Assembly: GCA_947565265.1 (NCBI GenBank)
Contig: CANOFK010000058.1
Coordinates: 1 to 6,999 of the forward strand
Length of the DNA stretch: 6,999 bases
Origin: an uncultured Clostridia bacterium
GTDB taxonomy: Bacteria; Bacillota; Clostridia; Oscillospirales; Acutalibacteraceae
Direction of reading: 5' to 3'
In this document: positions 1-5,896 of the stretch, piece after piece
How the letters are laid out: the number at the start of each line of letters is the position of its first letter
Position numbering within the stretch: the stretch's first letter is position 1
Translations under genes and position numbers: made by a program
The notes under the pieces: model-generated
Told to the model about the DNA's origin: nothing
Databases searched by the model: none
What the model saw: only the letters and a program-made list of their open reading frames with translations

Positions 1-1997
1 AAAAGTGCACGGGCCTGGGGGTGTTCATGCGCATTGACCCCCAGAACATCATCCCGGATAAGCGGCTGTCCATCCGCAAAGGCGGCCTAAAGGCCAGCGG
101 CTGGGCTATGGAGGGCAGCACCATTGCCGCCATGTATATGGAGGGGCTGAGCAAGCACTATAAGTTCTCTCTGGACACCCCCATTGGCGAGTTGCCCAAA
201 GAGATTATAGACGTGCTGCTGTACGGCACCAAAGGGGAGAAGATCAAGCTAACCCGCATGGGGGAGTACGGCAACGGCACCAGCTATATGGCAGCCTTTG
301 AAGGGGTCATTACCAACTTGGAGAGGCGGTATAAGGATACCTCCTCCAACTGGATCAAGGCGGAGATAGAAACCTATATGAGCGCCGTGCCCTGCGATTC
401 CTGCCATGGCAAGCGCCTTTCCCCCGAAAGCCTGGGGGTAACGGTAGGCGGGGTGAATATCGCCGACTTCTGCGACAAGTCCGTTACCGAGGCCCTGGAG
501 TTTGTCAAGGCCCTGGAACTGACGGAGCGGGAAAAGCTTATTGCCGCGCCTATTGTAAAGGAGATCAAGTCCCGGCTGGGCTTTTTGCAAAGCGTGGGGC
601 TGGAATACCTGACCCTCTCCCGGTCCTCCGGCACCCTTTCCGGCGGGGAGAGCCAGCGCATCCGGCTGGCCACCCAGATCGGCTCCTCCCTGATGGGGGT
701 GCTGTATATCCTGGACGAGCCCTCTATCGGCCTGCACCAGCGGGACAACAGCAAGCTGCTGGGCACCCTGAAACGCCTGCGTGACTTGGGCAACACGGTG
801 ATTGTGGTGGAGCACGACGAGGAAACCATGCGGGAGGCGGACTATATCGTGGACATCGGCCCCGGCGCCGGGGTACACGGGGGGCAGGTGATCTACGCCG
901 GGCCGGTTAAGGGCATTATGAAGTGTAAGGGCTCCGTAACCGGGGACTACCTCAGCGGCCGGAAGAAGGTGGAGGTACCAGAGAAACGCCGGGAGGGCAA
1001 CGGGCATTTCCTGGAAATAAAAGGCGCGGCCCAGAATAACCTGCAAAACCTGGACGTGAAGATCCCCCTGGGAGAACTGGTATGCGTGACCGGGGTGTCC
1101 GGTTCCGGCAAATCGTCGCTGATCAACGAGATCCTCTATAAAAAACTGGCCGCGGAACTGAACCGGGCCCACACCTTCCCCGGAGCCCACCGGGAGATAT
1201 TGGGGCTGGAACATCTGGACAAGGTCATCCAGATCGACCAGTCCCCCATAGGGCGCACGCCCCGCTCCAACCCGGCCACCTATACCGGGCTGTTCAACGA
1301 TATACGGGAGCTGTTTGCCAGCACCCAGGAGGCAAAGCTACGGGGCTTTAACGCAGGGCGGTTCAGTTTTAATGTAAAGGGCGGCCGCTGCGAGGCTTGC
1401 CAGGGGGACGGCATCATCCGCATAGAGATGCACTTCCTGCCGGATGTGTACGTGCCCTGCGAGGTGTGCAAGGGCCACCGCTACAACCGGGAAACCCTGG
1501 AAGTAAAGTATAAGGGCAAAAATATCTACGACGTGCTGGAAATGACCGCCGAAGAGGGCCTGGACTTCTTCCGGGACCTGCCCCGGCTGGCCCGCAAGCT
1601 GCAAACCCTCAACAATGTGGGCCTGGGCTATGTAAAGATCGGCCAGCCGGCCACCACCCTCTCCGGTGGCGAGGCCCAGCGGGTCAAGCTGGCCACCGAA
1701 CTCTCCCGCCGGCCCACAGGCAAAACGGTGTATATTCTGGACGAGCCCACCACCGGCCTGCACATCGCGGACGTGCATAAGCTGATCGAGGTGTTGCAGC
1801 AACTGGTGGACAAGGGCAACTCCGTCATTGTGATCGAGCACAATTTAGACCTGATCAAGACAGCGGACCATATCATTGACCTGGGCCCGGAGGGGGGCAA
1901 CCGGGGCGGGCTTATTGTGGCCGAGGGTACCCCGGAGCAGGTGGCAAAGGTAGAGGGCAGCTATACCGGGCAGTACCTGCGGGGGCTGGTGCTGTAA
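1..1997 (+). CDS. uvrA: UvrA, excinuclease ABC subunit A (5' end outside the window)
   Basis: UvrA is the damage-sensing ATPase of nucleotide excision repair. It dimerises, finds distorted DNA with UvrB and loads UvrB for incision by UvrC. The frame is open from position 3 and begins inside the first zinc module (residues KCTGLG), so about 280 of the usual 940 residues, including the first Walker A and the UvrB-binding region, lie upstream. Counting from the GTG at position 21, which is internal and not the start, the DNA-binding insertion region is roughly residues 7-115. A CxxC pair follows at 125/128, then first ABC signature LSGGESQ 206-212, Walker B LYILDEP 228-234 and its His at 265. 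The second half has Walker [10 protein letters not shown] 358-366, zinc cysteines CEAC 457-460 and CEVC 480-483, signature LSGGEAQ 547-553, Walker B VYILDEP 570-576 and His 607. All visible catalytic motifs are intact and the C-terminus is normal. No terminator follows, so it probably shares a transcript with the next gene. Confidence 0.97.
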   Translation, partial: KCTGLGVFMRIDPQNIIPDKRLSIRKGGLKASGWAMEGSTIAAMYMEGLSKHYKFSLDTPIGELPKEIIDVLLYGTKGEKIKLTRMGEYGNGTSYMAAFEGVITNLERRYKDTSSNWIKAEIETYMSAVPCDSCHGKRLSPESLGVTVGGVNIADFCDKSVTEALEFVKALELTEREKLIAAPIVKEIKSRLGFLQSVGLEYLTLSRSSGTLSGGESQRIRLATQIGSSLMGVLYILDEPSIGLHQRDNSKLLGTLKRLRDLGNTVIVVEHDEETMREADYIVDIGPGAGVHGGQVIYAGPVKGIMKCKGSVTGDYLSGRKKVEVPEKRREGNGHFLEIKGAAQNNLQNLDVKIPLGELVCVTGVSGSGKSSLINEILYKKLAAELNRAHTFPGAHREILGLEHLDKVIQIDQSPIGRTPRSNPATYTGLFNDIRELFASTQEAKLRGFNAGRFSFNVKGGRCEACQGDGIIRIEMHFLPDVYVPCEVCKGHRYNRETLEVKYKGKNIYDVLEMTAEEGLDFFRDLPRLARKLQTLNNVGLGYVKIGQPATTLSGGEAQRVKLATELSRRPTGKTVYILDEPTTGLHIADVHKLIEVLQQLVDKGNSVIVIEHNLDLIKTADHIIDLGPEGGNRGGLIVAEGTPEQVAKVEGSYTGQYLRGLVL

Positions 1998-2045
1998 GCG
2001 CCGGTGGCCGTTGCCCATGGAAGGGATGCCTGCCGAAGAGAGAAG

Positions 2046-2052
2046 AAAGGAG
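2046..2052 (+). promoter_or_regulatory. Ribosome binding site that fixes the start of the hypothetical gene
   Basis: AAAGGAG lies 8 nt before the ATG at 2061. The longer in-frame option, GTG at 2004, has no comparable site, so the ATG is preferred. Confidence 0.8.
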
Positions 2053-2060
2053 CGGGAAGT

Positions 2061-2831
2061 ATGTGCAAAAAAAGCCCTTACCGCTTAGCGGTGGAAACCG
2101 ATTACCGGCTGATCCGGGGGGAAACCATCCCCCCGGAGGAACGGGCGGACATTGCCGCCAGAATACTGGCCGGTGCGCGGCCGGCCGGGCCGGCGGAACC
2201 GGAAGGGAAACGGGCGCTTTACCCGGTGTTCTATGTGCCGGAGGAGGGGCTACAGGTGCGCAGCCTGATGGGGCAGACGGCCAAGACGAAGATCCTGGCA
2301 GGCAACCTGTATGAACTGGAAACCCTGCGGCTGCTCTGCCTGCTGGCCCCGGAGGATCCCCAGGTACAGGCCATGCAGGAACAGACCCTGCGCCGGCTGC
2401 GGGGCACCTGCTTTGGCAACCAGGACGACGGGATGGGGGAGTGCTTTGACGCCTCGCTGGTGGCGCTGCGGTTTTTGTGCGCCGCCGCGCCGGAGGATAC
2501 CGCGTGGATCCAAAGCCGCGTGGATAACTATAACCGCCACGCCGGCGAGAAGAAACGGCCCTGGTTCCCGCTGTGGTACTTCTGGCTGTGCCTTTCGGAG
2601 ATGCCCCTGGCGTTGGCGCTGCCGGAGGTGGAGAAACACCGGGAGGAACTGGAGAAAAAGCTACGCCGCAGCTATGTGATGAACAGCCCCCAGGACCGGG
2701 CCCTGCACCCCATGCTGGTGTGTATGCTGCGCAACCTAATGGGCCGCCTGCCGGCGTACGGCTGGCTGGGGGGCTGTGGGGTTTCCGTTAACCCCAAAAC
2801 CGGGCGGGTGGGTCTGGACCTTGCGGGCTGA
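2061..2831 (+). CDS. Hypothetical protein with internal helical repeats
   Basis: I do not recognise this 256-residue protein. The frame is open from a GTG at 2004, but the ATG at 2061 is the better start because AAAGGAG lies 8 nt before it. There is no signal peptide and no convincing membrane segment; the aromatic stretch at 168-178 (WFPLWYFWLCL) is short and looks like a buried helix. The N-terminal third (about 1-60) is charged and proline-rich around 40-50. The middle looks helical and contains a repeat: LRLLCLLAPED at 89-99 and LRFLCAAAPED at 136-146, each followed by an amphipathic helix. A weaker third copy may lie at about 172-204, ending in a very charged EKHREELEKKLRR-type helix (191-203). 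Six cysteines are present but no CxxC zinc motif. It sits 63 nt after uvrA with no terminator between, so co-transcription is likely. A role in repair cannot be inferred from position alone. Codon and base use match the neighbours. Confidence 0.85.
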   Translation: MCKKSPYRLAVETDYRLIRGETIPPEERADIAARILAGARPAGPAEPEGKRALYPVFYVPEEGLQVRSLMGQTAKTKILAGNLYELETLRLLCLLAPEDPQVQAMQEQTLRRLRGTCFGNQDDGMGECFDASLVALRFLCAAAPEDTAWIQSRVDNYNRHAGEKKRPWFPLWYFWLCLSEMPLALALPEVEKHREELEKKLRRSYVMNSPQDRALHPMLVCMLRNLMGRLPAYGWLGGCGVSVNPKTGRVGLDLAG

Positions 2832-2869
2832 GGGATTCCGGGCGGGGCTGTTTCCGGGGAAAAACAGGC

Positions 2870-2898
2870 TTTACAAACCAGTTGGAGTATGCTAAAAT
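2870..2898 (+). promoter_or_regulatory. Sigma-A-type promoter for rpsO
   Basis: The -35 TTTACA (2870-2875) and -10 TAAAAT (2893-2898) each match 5 of 6 consensus bases and are separated by exactly 17 nt. A TG at 2890-2891, one base before the -10, makes it an extended -10 promoter. Transcription should start near 2905, giving an rpsO leader of about 107 nt. This is independent of any readthrough from uvrA and the hypothetical gene. Confidence 0.8.
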
Positions 2899-2904
2899 AG
2901 CTTA

Positions 2905-3011
2905 GATACCCTTCCCTCGGACAGAGGAACCACCAACCTTTGCCTGTGGGAGCGGGTGTATATTACAGCGGCGGGGCCGCCGGGCTGCTGCTGCGGAAAA
3001 AGGTGAAGATC
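2905..3011 (+). promoter_or_regulatory. Structured rpsO leader, candidate S15 autoregulatory RNA
   Basis: The leader can fold into a three-way junction. P1 pairs 2906-2911 with 2955-2961, with one bulged U at 2957 and a possible extra U-G pair 2912/2954. P2 is CCUC/GAGG (2915-2918 with 2924-2927, loop GGACA). P3 is CCAC/GUGG (2930-2933 with 2946-2949). A GC hairpin follows (2966-2973 with 2978-2987, GG bulge, loop 2974-2977), and then the ribosome binding site AAAAAGGTG (2997-3005), 6 nt before the ATG. S15 binds a three-way junction in 16S rRNA, and its mRNA leaders in several bacteria copy parts of that site for feedback repression. The fold here was drawn by eye. Assigning it to S15 control is inference. 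Confidence 0.55.
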
Positions 3012-3275
3012 ATGACCAAAGCGGAAAAGACCGAGATCATCCAGAAGTATGCCCGCCATGAGGGCGATACCGGCTCGCCGGAGGTGCAGATCGCTGTGCT
3101 GACCAAGCGCATCAACGACCTGACCGACCACCTGCGCGTGAACAAGAAGGACCACCACTCCCGCCGGGGCCTGCTGAAAATGGTTGGCCAGCGCCGGAAC
3201 CTCTTGAACTATCTGACCAAGATAGACATCGAGCGCTACCGTACCATCATCGCCGAGCTGGGCATCCGCAAGTAA
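3012..3275 (+). CDS. rpsO: 30S ribosomal protein S15
   Basis: S15 is a primary binding protein of the 30S subunit. It binds the three-way junction and helix 22 region of 16S rRNA early in platform assembly and forms a bridge to the 50S subunit. The protein has 87 residues, close to the usual 88-89. It shows the family signatures GDTGSPEVQ (18-26), LTDHL (37-41), [11 protein letters not shown] (45-55) and [11 protein letters not shown] (58-68), and is all-helical and basic. The frame stays open upstream to 2940. The ATG at 3012 is chosen because AAGGTG precedes it by 6 nt, the [11 protein letters not shown]-terminus is typical, and the upstream codons overlap the leader structure. It has its own promoter, and pnp follows after a 222-nt gap, the arrangement known from many bacteria. 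Autoregulation by S15 binding its leader is likely. Confidence 0.98.
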   Translation: MTKAEKTEIIQKYARHEGDTGSPEVQIAVLTKRINDLTDHLRVNKKDHHSRRGLLKMVGQRRNLLNYLTKIDIERYRTIIAELGIRK

Positions 3276-3310
3276 GCAATGGGGGGCGTCCCCAAAGCCA
3301 GAAGGGCATG

Positions 3311-3357
3311 AGCGAGGGCGGCGGTTTTGCCTGCCGGCAGACCGCCGCCTTTTCGCT
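3311..3357 (+). terminator. Terminator-like hairpin after rpsO, probably leaky
   Basis: A perfect 9-bp GC stem (3317-3325 with 3341-3349) carries a 15-nt loop and is followed by TTTTCGCTTTAT. The flanks AGCGA (3311-3315) and TCGCT (3353-3357) can also pair and extend the stem through the T-tract. The short, interrupted T-run suggests partial termination. It could equally act as a 3'-end stabiliser for the rpsO mRNA. I see no promoter between it and pnp, so some readthrough is expected. Confidence 0.6.
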
Positions 3358-3374
3358 TTATACCCCATAACCGC

Positions 3375-3462
3375 TTTCCAGATGGTTCCCTGTTTTACAA
3401 ATCAAGCCGCCGGTCCAGGCGTTGTGGGGCGGTTTGCTTTGTCAAACAGGGCCGTCTGCAAA
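3375..3462 (+). promoter_or_regulatory. Long imperfect hairpin in the pnp leader, RNase III-type candidate
   Basis: The arms 3375-3411 and 3428-3462 pair over nearly their whole length. From the loop outward: 9 bp (3403-3411/3428-3436, one G-U), a U-C mismatch, 5 bp (3397-3401/3438-3442), a U-C mismatch, 8 bp (3388-3395/3444-3451), a two-base bulge at 3386-3387, 7 bp (3379-3385/3452-3458, one U-G), a C-C mismatch and 3 bp. That totals about 32 bp around a 16-nt loop (3412-3427). No T-run follows on either strand, so it is not a terminator. In E. coli a long stem in the pnp leader is cut by RNase III, and PNPase then represses its own synthesis. A similar role here is inference. Confidence 0.65.
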
Positions 3463-3466
3463 ATTG

Positions 3467-3491
3467 CCCCTGAAAAAAAGGGGAGAAAGGG
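3467..3491 (+). promoter_or_regulatory. pnp ribosome binding site next to a small CCCC/GGGG hairpin
   Basis: CCCC (3467-3470) can pair with GGGG (3480-3483) across an A-rich 9-nt loop. The likely Shine-Dalgarno AAAGGG (3486-3491) follows directly and ends 6 nt before the pnp ATG at 3498. The hairpin leaves the site free but abuts it. The functional meaning is uncertain. Confidence 0.5.
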
Positions 3492-3497
3492 AAAATT

Positions 3498-5726
3498 ATG
3501 TTTGAGAATTTTAAGCGCTATGAAACGGACTTTGCCGGGCGGCCGCTGGTAATAGAAACCGGCAAAATGGGCCAGTTGGCCAACGGCGAGTGCCTGGTAC
3601 GCTATGGGGATACCGTGGTGCACGTAGCGGCCACCGCCTCGGCCAAACCCCGGGACGGCATCGACTTTTTCCCACTTTCCGTGGATTTTGAAGAAAAACT
3701 TTACTCTGTGGGCAAAATACCCGGCTCGTTTTTAAAACGGGAGGGCCGCCCCAGCGAGAAGGCCGTGCTGGTGTGCCGGGTCATCGACCGGCCCATCCGG
3801 CCCCTGTTCCCCAAGGATATGCGCAACGATGTGTCCATCGTCTGCACGGTGATGTCCGTAGACCAGGACTGCTCGCCGGAGATCGCCGCGATGGTAGGCA
3901 CCTCCATTGCCCTGTCCATCTCGGATATCCCCTGGAACGGGCCTATTTCCGGCGTGTCCGTGGGGATGATCGACGGGGCGTACGTGATCAACCCCACCGC
4001 CGGGCAGCGCAAGGTAAGCCGGATGGCCGTTACCGTGGCCTCCACCACCGAGCGCATCGCCATGATCGAGGCCGGGGCCAACGAAGTCAGCGATGAGGAA
4101 ATGTACAACGCCATTATGGCCGGCCATGCGGCCAACCAGCATATTCTAAAGTTTATCCAGGGCATCCAGGCGGAGATCGGCAAAGAGAAGTTCCAGTACC
4201 CCAGCAATGAGCCGGAGCCGGAGATGTTCGAGGCCATTAAGGCTTTTGCCGAGGAGGACGTGCGCGCGGCCATGGATACCGATGACAAGACCGTGCGGGA
4301 CACCCGGCTGCGGCCTGTGTATGAAAAGGTGCACGAGCGCTTTGACCCGGAATACCCGGAGCAGGAGGCCAAGATCGACGAGTGCCTTTATAAGACCCAA
4401 AAGTACGTGGTGCGCCGCTGGCTGCTGGACGAGCAGAAACGGGTAGACGGCCGGGGTATGGACGAAATGCGCCCCCTGGCCGCAGAAGTGGCCCTGCTGC
4501 CCCGCACCCACGGTTCCGGTATGTTCACCCGGGGCCAGACCCAGGTGCTCACCGTGGCTACCCTGGGCTCCATCCGGGACAACCAGTTGCTGGACGGCAT
4601 TGACGAGGAGGAGAGCAAGCGGTATATCCACCACTACAACTTCCCCTCCTTCTCCGTAGGCGAAACCCGGCCCAGCCGGGGCCCCGGCCGCCGGGAGATC
4701 GGCCATGGGGCTTTGGCCGAGCGGGCTTTGGTGCCGGTGGTGCCGGACCTGGACCAGTTCCCCTATACCATCCGCCTGGTCAGCGAGGTGCTCAGTTCCA
4801 ACGGCTCCACCTCCCAGGCGTCCATCTGCGGTTCCACGTTGGCCCTGATGGACGCCGGCGTACCCATCAAGGCGCCGGTAGCAGGCATTTCCTGCGGCCT
4901 GATCACCGAGGGCGACCGCTGGATGACCATGGTGGACATCCAGGGTGTGGAGGACTTTTTCGGCGATATGGACTTTAAGGTGGGCGGCACCAAAAAGGGC
5001 ATCACCGCCATCCAGATGGACCTGAAGATCAGCGGCCTGACCCCCGAAATGGTAAAGGAGGCCCTGGAAAAGACCCACAAGGCCCGCAACTATATTATCG
5101 ACGAAATCATCCTGAAAGCCATCCCGGAGGTGCGGCCTGAGCTGTCGCCCTACGCCCCCAAAATGCTCAGTATGCAGATCCCCGTGGATAAGATCCGGGA
5201 GGTTATCGGCACAGGCGGCAAGGTCATCCAGAAAATCTGCGCCGAGTGCGAGATTACCATGGATGTGGAAGAGGACGGCCATGTGTTCATTTCCGGCCTG
5301 GATATTGAGAAGTGCCGCCGGGCCATGGACATTGTAGATACCATTGTCAATGACCCGGAGCCGGGCAGCTACTACAACGGCCGGGTCACCCGGCTGATGG
5401 ACTTCGGCGCCTTTGTGGAGATCGCTCCGGGCAAAGAGGGGCTGGTGCACATCTCCCGCCTGGACGTAAAGCGCACCGAGAAGGTAGAGGACGTGGTGAA
5501 CGTGGGCGACGTGGTGAAGGTGAAGGTGCTGGAGATCGATGACAAGGGTAGGCTGAACCTCTCCCGCCGGGACGCCCTCATCGACCTGGACGGCGCCGTG
5601 CCGGAGAACGACATCAGCAATGACCGCGGTTCCCACCGCGACGGTCCCCACCGCGACGGCCCCCGGCGGGACAATCGGGATAACCGGGACCGCCGCCCGC
5701 CCAGAAGGGATCATGACCGGCGGTAA
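3498..5726 (+). CDS. pnp: Polynucleotide phosphorylase (PNPase)
   Basis: PNPase is a trimeric 3'-to-5' exoribonuclease. It uses phosphate to release nucleoside diphosphates in mRNA turnover and can run in reverse to add tails. The 742-residue protein is full length. The first RNase PH-like domain spans about 10-145, an all-helical linker about 240-310, and the catalytic second RNase PH domain about 315-545. That domain carries the signature GETRPSRGPGRREIGHGALA (388-407), substrate-binding GSTSQAS (436-442), and D486, D492 and K494 in EDFFGDMDFK, which match the E. coli active-site positions by number and context. A KH domain follows (about 557-615, GTGG loop 571-574), then an S1 domain (about 622-692). 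A short, very charged tail (705-742) rich in Arg and Asp contains an HRDGP repeat. The ATG at 3498 has AAAGGG 6 nt before it. It lies downstream of rpsO with no promoter of its own that I can see, and is followed by a strong terminator. Confidence 0.98.
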   Translation: MFENFKRYETDFAGRPLVIETGKMGQLANGECLVRYGDTVVHVAATASAKPRDGIDFFPLSVDFEEKLYSVGKIPGSFLKREGRPSEKAVLVCRVIDRPIRPLFPKDMRNDVSIVCTVMSVDQDCSPEIAAMVGTSIALSISDIPWNGPISGVSVGMIDGAYVINPTAGQRKVSRMAVTVASTTERIAMIEAGANEVSDEEMYNAIMAGHAANQHILKFIQGIQAEIGKEKFQYPSNEPEPEMFEAIKAFAEEDVRAAMDTDDKTVRDTRLRPVYEKVHERFDPEYPEQEAKIDECLYKTQKYVVRRWLLDEQKRVDGRGMDEMRPLAAEVALLPRTHGSGMFTRGQTQVLTVATLGSIRDNQLLDGIDEEESKRYIHHYNFPSFSVGETRPSRGPGRREIGHGALAERALVPVVPDLDQFPYTIRLVSEVLSSNGSTSQASICGSTLALMDAGVPIKAPVAGISCGLITEGDRWMTMVDIQGVEDFFGDMDFKVGGTKKGITAIQMDLKISGLTPEMVKEALEKTHKARNYIIDEIILKAIPEVRPELSPYAPKMLSMQIPVDKIREVIGTGGKVIQKICAECEITMDVEEDGHVFISGLDIEKCRRAMDIVDTIVNDPEPGSYYNGRVTRLMDFGAFVEIAPGKEGLVHISRLDVKRTEKVEDVVNVGDVVKVKVLEIDDKGRLNLSRRDALIDLDGAVPENDISNDRGSHRDGPHRDGPRRDNRDNRDRRPPRRDHDRR
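5632..5659 (+). repeat. 15-bp tandem repeat in the pnp tail
   Basis: The 13-base block CCCACCGCGACGG occurs at 5632-5644 and again at 5647-5659, a 15-bp period. It encodes two in-frame HRDGP units, and a diverged third (PRRD) follows at once. The Arg/Asp-rich RDNRDNRDRR stretch continues the low-complexity tail. Because the unit is a multiple of three, copy-number change would keep the frame. Confidence 0.8.
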
Positions 5727-5732
5727 ACCATA

Positions 5733-5748
5733 GGCAGGCACCCCTGCC
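5733..5748 (+). other. Small hairpin just after the pnp stop
   Basis: GGCAGG (5733-5738) and CCTGCC (5743-5748) form a perfect 6-bp stem with a 4-nt loop. There is no T-run. It sits 6 nt after the stop codon and 14 nt before the terminator, and may protect the 3' end or be incidental. Confidence 0.45.
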
Positions 5749-5762
5749 ATGCAACTTGCAAG

Positions 5763-5795
5763 GCCCCCGGAGCGGCTGCTCTCCGGGGGCTTTTT
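5763..5795 (+). terminator. Intrinsic terminator of the rpsO-pnp unit
   Basis: GCCCCCGGAG (5763-5772) and CTCCGGGGGC (5781-5790) form a perfect 10-bp, GC-rich stem with an 8-nt loop, immediately followed by TTTTT (5791-5795). This is a textbook Rho-independent terminator. It separates pnp from the transporter gene, which has its own promoter. Confidence 0.93.
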
Positions 5796-5827
5796 GGGCC
5801 TTTTGGGGTTTTTGGGCAGGGGGCGGG
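5796..5827 (+). other. G-quadruplex-type motif between terminator and promoter
   Basis: Five G-tracts lie on the + strand: 5796-5798, 5805-5808, 5814-5816, 5819-5823 and 5825-5827, with gaps of 6, 5, 2 and 1 nt. Any four consecutive tracts satisfy the usual G3+N1-7 pattern. The block ends 6 nt before the -35 box of the next promoter. It lies upstream of the expected transcript start, so any effect would be at the DNA level or on readthrough RNA from pnp. Confidence 0.6.
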
Positions 5828-5833
5828 AAATAA

Positions 5834-5862
5834 TTGACAAACTACCGGGCTTGGCTTATAAT
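5834..5862 (+). promoter_or_regulatory. Consensus sigma-A promoter for the AEC transporter
   Basis: TTGACA (5834-5839) and TATAAT (5857-5862) match the consensus at all 12 positions with the optimal 17-nt spacer. Transcription should start near 5869-5870, giving a leader of only about 27 nt to the preferred start. No operator palindrome is evident around it, so expression may be strong and largely constitutive unless the G-rich block upstream matters. Confidence 0.92.
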
Positions 5863-5879
5863 GTTTGATAAGTAAAAGG

Positions 5880-5887
5880 AAGGGGTG
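5880..5887 (+). promoter_or_regulatory. Ribosome binding site supporting the TTG start of the transporter
   Basis: AAGGGGTG resembles the AAGGAGGTG consensus and ends 9 nt before the TTG at 5897. The alternative GTG at 5885 lies inside this element and could use only AAAGGA at 5875-5880, 4 nt away. The TTG start is therefore preferred, though not proved. Confidence 0.5.
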
Positions 5888-5896
5888 TGGCGGGGT

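Noticed and set aside
249..1214. A 321-codon minus-strand open frame opposite uvrA
   Set aside because: The composition is low-complexity and Gly/Gln/Pro/His-rich, no domain is visible, and the plus strand encodes conserved UvrA motifs throughout. It is a shadow frame.
2004..2060. Extended N-terminus of the hypothetical protein from GTG 2004
   Set aside because: There is no ribosome binding site near 2004, while AAAGGAG sits 8 nt before the ATG at 2061.
2848..2874. Hairpin CTGTTT/AAACAG as a terminator for the hypothetical gene
   Set aside because: The stem is only 6 bp and AT-rich, is followed by GCTTTAC rather than a T-run, and overlaps the rpsO -35 box. It is too weak to call.
2940..3011. 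Extended N-terminus of S15 in the same open frame
   Set aside because: The residues are unlike any S15 N-terminus, the region overlaps the leader structure, and the ATG at 3012 has a well-placed Shine-Dalgarno site.
3394..3422. TTTACA at 3394-3399 as a -35 box for pnp
   Set aside because: The sequence 17 nt downstream (AGGCGT) is not a -10 box, and the region is better explained as one arm of the long hairpin.
4146..5840. A 564-codon open frame on the minus strand opposite pnp
   Set aside because: Its translation is rich in His, Val, Gly and Leu with no recognisable domain. It lies almost entirely antisense to a well-supported pnp gene and is explained by GC-biased third codon positions.
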